Positions 8,747 through 18,293 are shown, counted from the first letter of the stretch. The stretch: DNA of 64,000 bases from Sphingobacterium sp. LZ7M1 (GCF_024296865.1 NZ_CP101134.1:1364001-1428000), one strand, 5' to 3'. The notes: generated from the letters alone by a model not told the origin. Numbers and translations: made by a program.

Positions 8747-10258
8747 ATGAAAATCCTAAACGCTGATCAGTTGAAAATTGTAGACCAGGAAACCATCCAA
8801 AATGAAGGGATCAATTCTTGGGAACTCATGGAGCGTGCTTCTAGCATAGTCAGCACGGCCATCTTGGATGATTATTTTGATGTCATCAAGGAACTGCCCA
8901 TTGCCATCGTTTGTGGAAAGGGCAATAATGGTGGTGATGGATTAGCTATTGCGAGGCAATTGATGGATTCAGGCTACGATGTAGAAGTTCGGTTATTGAA
9001 GTCGGATCATTATACGGCCGACAATCAGTTGAACCAAGATAAATTGGACAACATTCAGTATTTCGATTTAGATGATGACCTCGATCTTCCCATAGAAGGA
9101 TTTTTAATAGACTGTTTATTTGGGTATGGATTGAGTGCAGCTCTTTCTGATGAATGGCGAGGAGTCATTGAACAGATGAATAATTTTCAAGGCAGGATAA
9201 TATCGGTTGATATGCCCTCTGGCTTAATGCTGGATGCTGTTGGTCAATTTGAAGACCTTATTGTCCGTGCCAGCAAGGTCTACACCTTCCAGTTTCCTAA
9301 ATTGGCACTGTTACTTCCTCAGAATTCCATTTTTGTAGGAGAATTCGAAGTCTTGGACATCGGCTTGGATGAGAATTCTATCCTGAAGCAAAGTACATCA
9401 AATCGCTATGTTGAAGCAGGAATGCTTGATATCTTATTGCGTTCCAGGTCAAGGTATTCGCATAAGGGTACCTTTGGACATGTAGCAATTGTTGGAGGAA
9501 GTTTGGGGAAAATGGGAGCAGTTTTAATGGCTACAAAGGCTGCCCTAAAATCTGGATGCGGTCTGGTAACTGCTTATATCCCGAAATGTGGCTACAATGT
9601 TTTGCAGATCGGTTTTCCAGAAGCTATGGTCTTATTGGATTCATCGGAAGAAAAGTTAGTTGACTTCCAAGTTCAGGGTGAGTTTTCTGCATATGGGGTT
9701 GGTATTGGGATGGGAAAGGATGAAGAAACCGTTCGCGGTTTTGGAATATGGTTGCAATCACTTGCTGAGGACAGTAAAATGGTTTTGGATGCGGATGCCC
9801 TAAACATCATCGCTGAAAATGAACATCTGTTGAAGCACCTACCTATTAATACTATTCTGACCCCGCACCCTAAGGAATTAAGACGCTTGATTGGGGAATG
9901 GGAGAATGATTTGGAAAAATTGGATAAAGTGAAAGCATTTTGCAGTGAAAACCAAGTGATTTTGGTCATCAAAGGAGCAAACACGGCTATTGTGAATCCT
10001 GCTGCTGAGGTTTATTTCAATTCTACCGGTAATCCTGGTATGGCAACTGGAGGAACTGGTGATGTATTGACCGGTATTATCAGTAGTTTACTTGCCCAAG
10101 GTTATAATGCCTTAGATGCAGCTGTTCTGGGGGTTTATATTCATGGTTCTGCAGGTGATTTTGCGAAAGATTGGGTAGGTGAGACCAGTTTGATTGCATC
10201 TGATCTGATCGATCATTTGGCCTCTGCCTTTATGAATCTCTTGAATGAAAGTGAGTAA
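8747..10258 (+). CDS. nnr: Bifunctional NAD(P)H-hydrate epimerase / ADP-dependent dehydratase
   Basis: This 503-residue repair enzyme restores damaged NADHX/NADPHX. The N-terminal YjeF_N epimerase domain (about 1-215) shows CGKGNNGGDGLAIARQL, the nucleotide-binding loop, and SVDMPSGL. The C-terminal carbohydrate-kinase-like dehydratase domain (about 225-495) shows HKGTFGHVAIVGGS, VLDADALN, TPHPKELRRL and the NPGMATGGTGDVLTG ATP/ADP-binding motif with its catalytic aspartate. The fused two-domain layout and length are standard for bacterial Nnr. It stands alone between a terminator and the AraC-type gene. Confidence 0.96.
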   Translation: MKILNADQLKIVDQETIQNEGINSWELMERASSIVSTAILDDYFDVIKELPIAIVCGKGNNGGDGLAIARQLMDSGYDVEVRLLKSDHYTADNQLNQDKLDNIQYFDLDDDLDLPIEGFLIDCLFGYGLSAALSDEWRGVIEQMNNFQGRIISVDMPSGLMLDAVGQFEDLIVRASKVYTFQFPKLALLLPQNSIFVGEFEVLDIGLDENSILKQSTSNRYVEAGMLDILLRSRSRYSHKGTFGHVAIVGGSLGKMGAVLMATKAALKSGCGLVTAYIPKCGYNVLQIGFPEAMVLLDSSEEKLVDFQVQGEFSAYGVGIGMGKDEETVRGFGIWLQSLAEDSKMVLDADALNIIAENEHLLKHLPINTILTPHPKELRRLIGEWENDLEKLDKVKAFCSENQVILVIKGANTAIVNPAAEVYFNSTGNPGMATGGTGDVLTGIISSLLAQGYNALDAAVLGVYIHGSAGDFAKDWVGETSLIASDLIDHLASAFMNLLNESE

Positions 10259-10330
10259 ATATGAAATTCAAATGATAGCATTGGACTAGAGGCTAATTTA
10301 GGTCCGGTAAAATATCCTTATCTTTATCCA

Positions 10331-10858
10331 ATGCAAATTCACATCAAAAATATGGTATGTCCTCGCTGCGTTATGGCAGTTGAACAGATCTTGAAAAGGA
10401 TGGATGTTCCATTTGGTGATGTGAGTATTGGTTCCATTAACTTAAGCAGACCCTTTACAGACGCAGAACGTATTCTATTTGACCAAGAGCTCAAGTTGAT
10501 TGGATTTGAAGTATTAAAGGATAGGAAGCAGATTTTAGTCGAAGAGATAAAAATAGCGCTCTCAGAGATGTTGAAGGCGGAGGAGTCAATGTCAATCAAA
10601 ACGTCGAGTTATCTATCAGAAAGGTTCAATCTGGAATATTCCTATCTGAGTAGTGCGTTTTCCGAAGTCCAAGGGGAGAGTATCGAAAAATATTTAATCA
10701 ACCTAAAGGTTGAAAAGGTTAAAGAGCTGTTGAGCTATGATGCCACTTTGGCGGAGATAGCGGCACAACTGCAATACAGCAGTATCGCTCATTTGAGCAA
10801 CCAATTTAAAAAGACGACCGGGGTTAGCCCTTCTGTTTATAAGAAACAGTTGATCTAA
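10331..10858 (+). CDS. HMA-like/AraC-type fusion transcriptional regulator
   Basis: A 175-residue protein in two parts. Residues 1-65 resemble a heavy-metal-associated ferredoxin-like fold, with MVCPRCVMAV carrying Cys10 and Cys13 in a CxxC pair in the position of the metal-binding loop. Residues about 75-175 are an AraC-type double helix-turn-helix, ending in LAEIAAQLQYSSIAHLSNQFKKTTGVSP, the family signature. The domain order suggests a one-component metal- or redox-responsive regulator, which is inference. It is transcribed alone after nnr with a strong terminator behind it, and no metal-transport genes are adjacent. The HTH call is firm, while the HMA relation rests on the CxxC and the short beta-alpha pattern. 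Confidence 0.85.
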   Translation: MQIHIKNMVCPRCVMAVEQILKRMDVPFGDVSIGSINLSRPFTDAERILFDQELKLIGFEVLKDRKQILVEEIKIALSEMLKAEESMSIKTSSYLSERFNLEYSYLSSAFSEVQGESIEKYLINLKVEKVKELLSYDATLAEIAAQLQYSSIAHLSNQFKKTTGVSPSVYKKQLI

Positions 10859-10877
10859 TCTTGAAATTTAAATAAAA

Positions 10878-10912
10878 CAGAAAAGCCCGCAAATTGCGGG
10901 CTTTCTGTTTTT
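10878..10912. terminator. Bidirectional terminator between the AraC-type gene and the TPR gene
   Basis: A stem of CAGAAAAGCCCGCAA/TTGCGGGCTTTCTG with one bulged base has T runs on the plus side (CTGTTTTTG) and A-rich sequence on the other. It sits between two convergent genes. Confidence 0.88.
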
Positions 10913-10921
10913 GTTCAATTG

Positions 10922-11563
10922 TTATTTAAGGTTATCACGGTAAACTGTAGCTTTTTTAACTTCAGTTTGGATGTCTTTACGAGAAGCATCGTAAGTCAAT
11001 ACTTTCTCATAGTCTGTAATAGCTTTGTTGTACGCGTCAGTAGCTGTTGCTTTATTGTAGTTAGCTGCACCTTTAGTACCTGTAAGGATTCCTAGATCGC
11101 GGTAAGCAATAGCACGGTTTTGATATAATTTTGCGTCATTTGCATTGATAGCGATTGCTTTAGTATAGTCAGCTGTAGCAGATTTCAATAAAGCTTCACG
11201 TTCTTGGTTGCTCAATTTCAATTCTTTGTTTACTGCCATGTTGTTGTTCGCTTTTGCTTTGTAGTAGTAAGCAGAAGTGTTTTTGGCATCCAAGGAAATT
11301 ACTTTGTTGAAATTAGCGATAGCTTTTTTGTAATCACCATTTTGGAATTGAGAGTAACCTAATAAATACACAACTTCAGGTTCGTTTCCAGCATTAGGTA
11401 ATGCCTTTTCGAATTGAGTTGCTGCAGTTTTAAAATCACCGTCCAATAATGCTTTTTCACCAGCACGTACATTTGGATCGCTGTGTTGTTTTTCTTGTGC
11501 TTGTGCACCCATTGTAGCTAATGCCAAAGCAACAGTAGCTAACCCAATCTTAATCGTCTTCAT
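10922..11563 (-). CDS. Secreted tetratricopeptide-repeat protein
   Basis: A 213-residue exported protein made of TPR-type helical repeats. From the ATG at 11563 the protein starts MKTIKIG, followed by a hydrophobic core and a cleavage site after MGAQAQ, a clean Sec signal peptide. An upstream in-frame ATG at 11590 would add nine polar residues before the signal, which is less likely. Repeat units are visible as VVYLLGYSQFQNGDYKKAIANFNKVISLD, then ASAYYYKAKAN-like and KLYQNRAIAYRDLG blocks. It is probably a periplasmic scaffold protein. It is transcribed towards the AraC-type gene with a shared terminator and shares the upstream gap with lon, in the opposite direction. Confidence 0.88.
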   Translation of the reverse strand: MKTIKIGLATVALALATMGAQAQEKQHSDPNVRAGEKALLDGDFKTAATQFEKALPNAGNEPEVVYLLGYSQFQNGDYKKAIANFNKVISLDAKNTSAYYYKAKANNNMAVNKELKLSNQEREALLKSATADYTKAIAINANDAKLYQNRAIAYRDLGILTGTKGAANYNKATATDAYNKAITDYEKVLTYDASRKDIQTEVKKATVYRDNLK

Positions 11564-11821
11564 CTGTGTATTCAAGTTATTTAATTTCATGTCTGAATTT
11601 TTATGTTGTTTTCCCTGTAAATTTCTATACTCCTACTAATAGAGTAAAAATCTGTTAAATAGTTTAACGCCGCAATCAATAGTTATAAACATTTCCACAT
11701 TTTGTAACTTGCTTCTAAATATTGCAGAAATCTATACACAAAGGTGACAAAGAATGTGCTGATTACTGACGATTTAACAGATACAAATCAATAATAGCAT
11801 AAAATGTACCAAATTTCGGAC

Positions 11822-11838
11822 TTGGCACTTTGCTTGCA
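11822..11838 (+). promoter_or_regulatory. Sigma-54-type promoter upstream of lon
   Basis: TTGGCAC at 11822-11828 and TTGCA at 11834-11838 give the -24 GG and -12 GC with exactly ten bases between them. This is a near-perfect match to the RpoN consensus TGGCAC-N5-TTGCA. The transcript start would be near 11850, about 65 bases before the lon start. The rest of the 11591-11914 gap shows no other feature I can support. Confidence 0.72.
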
Positions 11839-11914
11839 CTATATGAGTTCATTAATTTTAAAATAAAAAATAGCTGATCGTCTGACAAGATGTCGGCAAG
11901 CTGGACATGTACAT

Positions 11915-14377
11915 ATGAACAAATTTGATTCATTCAATTTTAATCAAACGTTACCTATCATAAACGAAGAAACTGAATTCTTTCCCTTATTGACTCAACA
12001 GGATGAGGATGAAATGAGGAATGCAGAAATTCCCGATCAACTCCCGATTCTACCCCTTAGGAACACGGTTCTTTTTCCGGGTGTGGTGATCCCTATTACG
12101 GTTGGTCGAGATAAGTCTATTAAATTGGTAAAGGATGCCTATAAGGGTGATCGCACTATTGCTGTGGTATCGCAGAAAGATATGACGGTTGAGGATCCTA
12201 CTTTTGAACAATTGAACAAAGTAGGGACTGTAGCCCATATCATCAAGATCCTTCAGATGCCTGATGGTAACACAACGGTGATCATTCAGGGTAAGCAGCG
12301 TGTGAAACTAAAGGAATTGGTTCAAACTGAGCCTTACCTGATCGCTCGTGTAGAGAAGTTTCCGGAGGATAAACCAAAAACGAGCAGTAAAGAATTCAAG
12401 GCTTTGATCTCTTCTGTGAAGGAAATGGCTTTGCAGATCATTCAACTATCGCCAAACCTACCAAGTGAAGCAGGAATTGCTATCAAGAATATTGAAAGTC
12501 CTACTTTCCTGGTGAACTTTATCTCTTCAAATCTTTCATTGGAGCTGGAGCAGAAACAGGACTTATTGGAAATCAAGGATTTTGTGAAGCGTGCTAAACA
12601 ATTGTTGGAGCATTTGACGACTGAAATCCAGATGTTGGAGCTGAAGAATCAAATCCAAAATAAGGTAAGGATTGATTTAGACAAGCAGCAACGCGATTAT
12701 TTCTTGAGCCAACAACTGAAGACCATTCAGGAGGAATTGGGAGGGAATACCCCGGACCTTGAAATCGAAGAACTGAAGAAAAGGGCAAAAGCGAAAAAAT
12801 GGAGAGAGGATGTGGGCAAACATTTCCAAAAGGAATTGGAGAAATTGGCCCGTATCAATCCCGCTGCTGCTGATTATTCGGTGCAGTTGAACTATTTGGA
12901 ATTGTTGTTGGATTTGCCATGGGGTGAATTTACCAAGGACAATTTCGATTTGGCTCGAGCAGAAAAGGTTTTGAACAAAGATCATTATGGTCTGGAAAAA
13001 GTGAAGCAACGTATCATTGAATATTTGGCTGTCTTGAAGCTGAAAAATGATATGAAAGCTCCAATCTTATGTTTGGTAGGGCCTCCAGGAGTTGGTAAGA
13101 CTTCGTTGGGGAAATCTATTGCTAAAGCTTTAGGAAGAAAATATACCCGTATGGCCTTGGGAGGTATCCGTGATGAAGCGGAAATCAGGGGGCATCGAAA
13201 AACTTATATCGGCGCCATGCCTGGGCGTATCATTCAATCCTTGAAAAAAGCAGGTGCTTCAAACCCTGTGTTTGTTTTGGATGAGATTGATAAAATAGGT
13301 TCTGATTTTAAAGGTGATCCTTCTTCAGCTTTGTTGGAGGTTTTGGATCCTGAACAAAATACCCACTTCTACGATCATTATGTGGAAATGGAATATGATC
13401 TTTCCAAAGTGATGTTCATTGCCACTGCCAATTCATTGAGCGGTGTGCAGCCTGCACTCTTGGACCGTATGGAGATTATTGAAGTCAATGGTTATACCAT
13501 TGAGGAGAAGATTGAGATCGCCAAGAAACACTTGTTGCCTAAGCAGCGTGAAATGCATGGTATCCAAGCAAAAGACATTGCTCTGAAACCTAAGATGATT
13601 GAGAAAATCATTGAAGAATATACCCGTGAATCGGGTGTCCGTGGTCTGGAAAAGAAAATCGGTTCGATCGTACGCGGTATTGCAACGAGGATCGTGATGG
13701 AAAAACCGTATGATCATAACCTTTCGGCAGAGGATGTGGAGGAAATCTTAGGTCCACCGATCTTTGACAAGGACCTGTATGAGAACAATGATATCGCTGG
13801 GGTTGTAACTGGTTTAGCCTGGACTTCGGTTGGCGGTGATATCCTATTTATTGAATCTAGCTTGAGCCCGGGAAAAGGGAAGCTGAGCTTGACGGGTAAC
13901 TTAGGTGACGTGATGAAAGAATCTGCTGCCATTGCAATGGCCTACCTACGCTCTCATGCTGATGAGTTTGGAATTGATTTTAAAGTCTTCGATCAATGGG
14001 ATGTGAATATTCACGTGCCTGCCGGTGCTACACCTAAAGATGGACCATCTGCCGGCATCACCATGTTGACTGCCTTGGCATCCTTGTTTACCCAACATAA
14101 GGTAAAACCAAAATTGGCTATGACCGGTGAGATCACTTTACGTGGCAAGGTATTGCCAGTAGGAGGGATCAAGGAGAAAATATTAGCGGCTAAGCGTGCA
14201 AACATCAAGGATATCATCTTGAGTAAGTCCAACCAAAAGGATATTTTGGAGATCAAGGAAGATTATATCAAAGACTTGAATTTCCATTATGTAAGCGAGA
14301 TGCGTGAAGTGGTTAAATTGGCGCTACTGGATGAAAAAGTTAAGAACGCAAAACAATTAAATCGAGAAAATTACTAA
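11915..14377 (+). CDS. lon: ATP-dependent protease La (Lon)
   Basis: This 820-residue cytoplasmic AAA+ serine protease degrades misfolded and regulatory proteins. Domains in order are an N-terminal LON substrate-binding domain (about 40-240, starting with [19 protein letters not shown]), a coiled-coil linker with [14 protein letters not shown], the AAA+ module with Walker [10 protein letters not shown] and Walker [10 protein letters not shown], and the C-terminal protease domain with the catalytic serine in [11 protein letters not shown] and lysine in [12 protein letters not shown]. Length and motifs match bacterial LonA. It is a single gene with a terminator, and the sigma-54-type promoter upstream suggests activator-dependent control. 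Confidence 0.97.
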   Translation: MNKFDSFNFNQTLPIINEETEFFPLLTQQDEDEMRNAEIPDQLPILPLRNTVLFPGVVIPITVGRDKSIKLVKDAYKGDRTIAVVSQKDMTVEDPTFEQLNKVGTVAHIIKILQMPDGNTTVIIQGKQRVKLKELVQTEPYLIARVEKFPEDKPKTSSKEFKALISSVKEMALQIIQLSPNLPSEAGIAIKNIESPTFLVNFISSNLSLELEQKQDLLEIKDFVKRAKQLLEHLTTEIQMLELKNQIQNKVRIDLDKQQRDYFLSQQLKTIQEELGGNTPDLEIEELKKRAKAKKWREDVGKHFQKELEKLARINPAAADYSVQLNYLELLLDLPWGEFTKDNFDLARAEKVLNKDHYGLEKVKQRIIEYLAVLKLKNDMKAPILCLVGPPGVGKTSLGKSIAKALGRKYTRMALGGIRDEAEIRGHRKTYIGAMPGRIIQSLKKAGASNPVFVLDEIDKIGSDFKGDPSSALLEVLDPEQNTHFYDHYVEMEYDLSKVMFIATANSLSGVQPALLDRMEIIEVNGYTIEEKIEIAKKHLLPKQREMHGIQAKDIALKPKMIEKIIEEYTRESGVRGLEKKIGSIVRGIATRIVMEKPYDHNLSAEDVEEILGPPIFDKDLYENNDIAGVVTGLAWTSVGGDILFIESSLSPGKGKLSLTGNLGDVMKESAAIAMAYLRSHADEFGIDFKVFDQWDVNIHVPAGATPKDGPSAGITMLTALASLFTQHKVKPKLAMTGEITLRGKVLPVGGIKEKILAAKRANIKDIILSKSNQKDILEIKEDYIKDLNFHYVSEMREVVKLALLDEKVKNAKQLNRENY

Positions 14378-14396
14378 TTTATATTGCATAATATCT

Positions 14397-14430
14397 AAGG
14401 CACAATTAATTCAAAATTGTGCCTTTTTTA
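14397..14430 (+). terminator. Terminator after lon
   Basis: A stem AAGGCACAATT / AATTGTGCC(TT) with an AATTCAA loop is followed by TTTTTTATTG. Confidence 0.9.
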
Positions 14431-14536
14431 TTGTTTGTAGGATCGACGGTTTCCTTGTTAAGCGCTGATTTCCAAATCGGTTTGTCAGGGTCATTCAATC
14501 TTATGAGGTTAATTTTAATTATAATTTAATAAACAG

Positions 14537-14544
14537 TATTTTTG
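14537..14544 (+). promoter_or_regulatory. -7 promoter box almost touching the FUSC-like start codon
   Basis: TATTTTTG fits the Bacteroidota TANNTTTG box. It ends only five bases before the ATG at 14550, so a start at the usual distance would yield an mRNA with almost no leader. A TTTT element lies 20 bases upstream. Confidence 0.6.
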
Positions 14545-14549
14545 CGGCA

Positions 14550-15083
14550 ATGAATCTCAACAGTAATACAGCGAGGTTTGTCAAGCGGGTCATTACCTCA
14601 CCTCTATTAATTTATATCATCCGGTGTCTGATTGGTTTTGTTATTGGATACTTATTGTATCTAAGGTTTAAACAGTTTGAGGTCTTCTGGGCATTATTAT
14701 CCATTATTTTAGTTATTTCTCCTGAGGAAAAGGATTCGAAAAGGCTTTCAATTGAGCGATTTAAGTCGAATTTTGTAGGGTCGGTCGTAGCCATGGGCTG
14801 TGTTTGGCTGTTGCCAAAGTCGGTATATTCTATTATGACAGGTATCGTGCTGACCATTTTCCTATGTTGGGGATTCAAGATCCTGAACATGGCAAGGGTA
14901 GCAATCGTGGCCTTATTGATCATCATGATAGAACCTCACCATACACAGATTGCCTATACGCCAATCTATCGTGCACTATCGACGGGCATTGGCTGTATTA
15001 TAGGGTTGACGATCGTGATTGTATCTTCAGGAGTGATTCAATTCATGCGGGAAAAATACAAGATATTTACAGAGCCTGCCTAA
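14550..15083 (+). CDS. FUSC-like integral membrane protein
   Basis: A 177-residue protein with about five predicted transmembrane segments: residues 18-38, 45-58, 72-85, 92-125 as a hydrophobic double segment, and 140-162. The sequence between helices includes SPEEKDSKRLSIERFKSN, a charged cytoplasmic loop, and the final part RALSTGIGCIIGLTIVIV resembles the repeated motif of the fusaric-acid/aromatic-acid exporter (FUSC) superfamily. It is much shorter than a full exporter, so it is at most a one-module relative. It lies 55 bases upstream of rnhA on the same strand. The substrate is unknown. Confidence 0.62.
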   Translation: MNLNSNTARFVKRVITSPLLIYIIRCLIGFVIGYLLYLRFKQFEVFWALLSIILVISPEEKDSKRLSIERFKSNFVGSVVAMGCVWLLPKSVYSIMTGIVLTIFLCWGFKILNMARVAIVALLIIMIEPHHTQIAYTPIYRALSTGIGCIIGLTIVIVSSGVIQFMREKYKIFTEPA

Positions 15084-15138
15084 CAGCGAGTTACAATATA
15101 AATCCATCACTTACAATTAAATCGTTATTTTTACAGCA

Positions 15139-15645
15139 ATGATTGAATTATATACTGACGGCGCATCCAGCGGAAATCCTGGTCCTGGTGGTTATGGAAC
15201 TATCTTAAGGGCAATTTATCAAGGGGCAAATCCTGAATTTCAAGGTAAACTAATCGAAAAGGAATTTTCTGGAGGCTTTAGGAAAACGACCAATAACCGA
15301 ATGGAATTATTGGCAGTTATCATTGGTCTAGAAGCCTTGAAGAACCTCAATCAGCAAGTGACCGTATTTTCGGATTCGAAATATGTCATCGATGCCATTG
15401 ATAAAAAATGGGTGTATGGCTGGATTCAGAAAGGATTTCAAGGAAAGAAGAATAAAGACCTTTGGATGCGGTTGATGAATGTATATAAACTGCATAAGGT
15501 CAAGTTGGTATGGGTAAAAGGCCATGCTGGGCATCCGCTAAACGAGCGATGTGACCAATTGGCTGTTAAGGCATCAAAAGATAAGTCCACCTGGAAAATA
15601 GATTCTGTGTTTGAATCAGAATTGCAAAAAGGCTTAGATATTTAA
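15139..15645 (+). CDS. rnhA: Ribonuclease HI
   Basis: This 168-residue cytoplasmic endonuclease degrades the RNA strand of RNA:DNA hybrids, such as Okazaki primers and R-loops. The four catalytic acidic residues are visible: Asp7 in LYTDGASSGNPGPGGYG, Glu in NNRMELLAVI, Asp in VFSDSKYVIDAI, and Asp in NERCDQLAVKA. The basic handle region (KGFQGKKNKDLW) and the VKGHAGHPLNE loop are typical of the type 1 enzyme. Length is slightly above the 155 residues of E. coli RNase HI. The terminator hairpin overlaps its last codons. Confidence 0.96.
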   Translation: MIELYTDGASSGNPGPGGYGTILRAIYQGANPEFQGKLIEKEFSGGFRKTTNNRMELLAVIIGLEALKNLNQQVTVFSDSKYVIDAIDKKWVYGWIQKGFQGKKNKDLWMRLMNVYKLHKVKLVWVKGHAGHPLNERCDQLAVKASKDKSTWKIDSVFESELQKGLDI

Positions 15646-15657
15646 TCTAAGCCTTTT
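15628..15657 (+). terminator. Terminator overlapping the rnhA stop codon
   Basis: A stem AAAGGCTTAGATA / TATCTAAGCCTTT-type (AGGCTTAGAT with ATCTAAGCCT) is followed by TTTTCATTT. The left arm lies inside the last rnhA codons. Confidence 0.85.
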
Positions 15658-15677
15658 TCATTTATGTTCGATATGGA

Positions 15678-17705
15678 TTAGATCAATCCAGCACGTTTCA
15701 AAAGAGGATCAACGGACGGTTCTTTTCCACGGAACTGTTTATAGAGTTTCATTGGATGTTCCGTACCGCCTTTTGAAAGAATATTGTCCTTGAATTTTTT
15801 TGCAACCTCCCGATTGAAGATACCTTTCTGTTGGAAATAATCGAAAGCATCTGCATCCAGGACCTCTGCCCATTTATAGGAGTAATATCCCGAAGAGTAA
15901 CCGCCATCAAAGATATGGGAGAAAGATGTGGACATGACATTCTCCTTGACATCGGGATAGATCGCAGTTTCCGCGAACTGTTGAGTTTCAAAATCTTTCA
16001 CCTTGCTGATAGCACTTGGGTCCTGTCCATGCCAACCCATATCTAAAAGACCGAAGCTCAACTGTCTGACCGTTGTCAGCCCTTCCAAGAAGGAAGCAGA
16101 ATCTTTGATTTTTTGGATGTATTCCATGGGAATGGTTTCGCCAGTTTCATAATGCTTGGCAAAAAGTTTTAAAGCTTCCTCTTCATAGCACCAGTTTTCC
16201 ATAATTTGACTTGGAAGTTCGACGAAGTCCCAAAAAACGGAAGTTCCGGAAAGGGTAGGATAGGTCGTGTCTGCCAACATGCCATGTAAGGCATGGCCAA
16301 ATTCATGGAACAGGGTGGTAACCTCGTTGAATGTTAACAAAGAGGGCTTACTTGAAGTAGGTCGAGTAAAGTTGCAGACGATCGAAACATGAGGTCTCTC
16401 ATTGTGATCATCTTTAATATATTGCGATTTGTAGGAGGTCATCCATGCGCCATTCCTCTTGCCCTTACGGGGGAAGAAGTCTGCATAGAAAACCGCGACT
16501 AAATCACCCTCATCTGTACTTACCTCATAGGTCTGTACTTCTGGATGATATTTGTCTATATTCTGGATTTCCTTAAAATTCAAGCCATAGAGACGGTGGG
16601 CAATTTCAAATACACCATTTAAGACATTGTCTAATTTGAAATATGGCCTTAACTTTTCATCATCCAGATTGAAACGTTCTTGTTTCAGTTTTTCTGAATA
16701 ATAACTGCCATCCCATTTTTCTAAATGGTCTAAACCATCCTTTTCTTTTGCATATTGGCTCAATTCGGCAAATTCTTTTAATGCTGCTGGTTTGCCTTTT
16801 GCAAGGAGGTCATTCAAAAATGAAGTAACGGTATTGGGGTTTTGAGCCATACGTTCTTCTAATTTGAAGTGTGCGTGGGAATCATAACCTAATAATTTAG
16901 CCCGTTGATGTCTCAGTTTGGCAATTTTTAGGATTATTTCTTCATTGTTGTTTGCATTGTCCTGAAAGCCTTTTTTACCAGCAGCGATTGCCAATTCTTT
17001 TCGCAATTCGCGGTTGCTGGCATAGGTCATAAATGGGATGTAGCTAGGATAGTCTAAGGTGAAAATCCAGCCTTCTTTGCCTTCTTCTTTTGCGAGTTCA
17101 TGTGCTGCCTCGATCACAGAATCAGGAAGGCCATGCAGGTCCTCTTTTTTCAAGATATGTAATTGATAGGCATTGGTATCCGCCAATACATGTTCTGCGA
17201 AGTTTAATTTCAATACCGACATTTCCTGGTCGATTCCCCTGAGTTCTTTTTTCTTTTCGTCCGATAGCAAGGCGCCATTGCGAACGAAATCTCTATAGTT
17301 TTTGGTCAATAAAGTTTCTTGTTCAGGGCTAAGATTTAGGTTGTCTTTTTGATCATATACCTCCTTGATCTTTAGGAATAACTCATAGTTCAAGGTGATG
17401 TCGGAGCTTAATTCTGCCAACATGGGAGCTACCTGTACAGCAATCTTTTCTAATTCATCATTCGTTTCTGCAGAATGGAGATTGAAAAATATATTGGAAA
17501 TCCGATCTAATTGCATTCCAGAGAAGGATAGTGCCTCGATCGTATTTTCAAAGGTTGCTGCTTGAGTGTTTGATGCAATCTGTTCAATTTCCCCTTTAGT
17601 TTCAGCTATTGCTTCCTGAAAGGCTGGAACGTAATCTTCGTTTTTGATTTGGGAAAAGGGAGCTGTATTATAATTCGTCTCGAAAGACTTTGTAAGAATA
17701 TTCAT
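15678..17705 (-). CDS. M3 family zinc oligopeptidase (Dcp/OpdA-like)
   Basis: A 675-residue metallopeptidase of family M3 that trims peptides in the cytoplasm or periplasm. The zinc motif FHEFGHALHG (HExxH) is near residues 465-475 and the second glutamate is in the downstream FVELPSQIMENW helix. C-terminal GGYSSGYYSYKWAEVLDADAF is a family hallmark. The open frame extends 20 codons further upstream, but the ATG at 17705 starts MNILTKSF and sits just after a good -7 box, so I use it. There is no signal peptide from this start. It is transcribed towards rnhA. Confidence 0.93.
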   Translation of the reverse strand: MNILTKSFETNYNTAPFSQIKNEDYVPAFQEAIAETKGEIEQIASNTQAATFENTIEALSFSGMQLDRISNIFFNLHSAETNDELEKIAVQVAPMLAELSSDITLNYELFLKIKEVYDQKDNLNLSPEQETLLTKNYRDFVRNGALLSDEKKKELRGIDQEMSVLKLNFAEHVLADTNAYQLHILKKEDLHGLPDSVIEAAHELAKEEGKEGWIFTLDYPSYIPFMTYASNRELRKELAIAAGKKGFQDNANNNEEIILKIAKLRHQRAKLLGYDSHAHFKLEERMAQNPNTVTSFLNDLLAKGKPAALKEFAELSQYAKEKDGLDHLEKWDGSYYSEKLKQERFNLDDEKLRPYFKLDNVLNGVFEIAHRLYGLNFKEIQNIDKYHPEVQTYEVSTDEGDLVAVFYADFFPRKGKRNGAWMTSYKSQYIKDDHNERPHVSIVCNFTRPTSSKPSLLTFNEVTTLFHEFGHALHGMLADTTYPTLSGTSVFWDFVELPSQIMENWCYEEEALKLFAKHYETGETIPMEYIQKIKDSASFLEGLTTVRQLSFGLLDMGWHGQDPSAISKVKDFETQQFAETAIYPDVKENVMSTSFSHIFDGGYSSGYYSYKWAEVLDADAFDYFQQKGIFNREVAKKFKDNILSKGGTEHPMKLYKQFRGKEPSVDPLLKRAGLI

Positions 17706-17719
17706 AGTATATAAAGTTA

Positions 17720-17727
17720 CAAATATA
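17720..17727 (-). promoter_or_regulatory. -7 promoter box of the M3 peptidase gene
   Basis: On the minus strand the sequence reads TATATTTG, a match to TANNTTTG, 15 bases before the ATG at 17705. No convincing -33 box is seen. Confidence 0.55.
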
Positions 17728-17822
17728 AATCTACTGGAAATGGGTCTGGAATATAGATTTATCAAGATTTTACGGAAACATTACGTATCATTATACGTTA
17801 TAACAATAAAAAAAAGATAAAC

Positions 17823-18293
17823 ATGAGAAATATCGCTAAGTCATTATTTGTTGTCCCGGTTTTGGTATTAAGTATGAGTGCTTGTAATAATTCTGGACAG
17901 GAGGCTAAAGACAACAAAGAAAATGATGCTGTGGCAGATGAATGGACCGCTTCAGAATTGGCCGGAAAATATGTGTTTGATGAAAATGGAGATACGATTT
18001 TATTGGATCTGAAAAGTCAAAACGACTCTCTTATTGGACCATTAAGCTATAATTTTCAAGAAAAAGACAAGAACCATGGAGAATTCCGAGGAGTAATCAA
18101 GGATTCTTTATTGGTGGGTGAATATAGTTTTATGTCAGAAGGGGTAAACTCTGTTAGGGAGACAGTTTTTGGAATTGTTCCAGAAGGGTTGATTGAAGGC
18201 TTTGGCGATGTGGAAGAGATCGATTCGAAGTTTGTTTTCAAAAATATGGACAGTTTGAGGTTTGATCATGGGATGATTTTACATAAAAAATAA
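17823..18293 (+). CDS. Hypothetical lipoprotein
   Basis: A 156-residue lipoprotein with signal MRNIAKSLFVV, a hydrophobic core and lipobox LSMSAC (Cys21), then an Asn/Glu/Lys-rich linker. The mature part is probably a small beta-barrel or sandwich, with repeated short strands such as KYVFDENGDTILLDL and HGEFRGVIKDSLLVGEYSF, a pattern common in Bacteroidota lipoproteins with a calycin-like fold. No family was recognised. It is divergent from the M3 peptidase and transcribed alone upstream of the TetR gene. The function is unknown. Confidence 0.8.
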   Translation: MRNIAKSLFVVPVLVLSMSACNNSGQEAKDNKENDAVADEWTASELAGKYVFDENGDTILLDLKSQNDSLIGPLSYNFQEKDKNHGEFRGVIKDSLLVGEYSFMSEGVNSVRETVFGIVPEGLIEGFGDVEEIDSKFVFKNMDSLRFDHGMILHKK

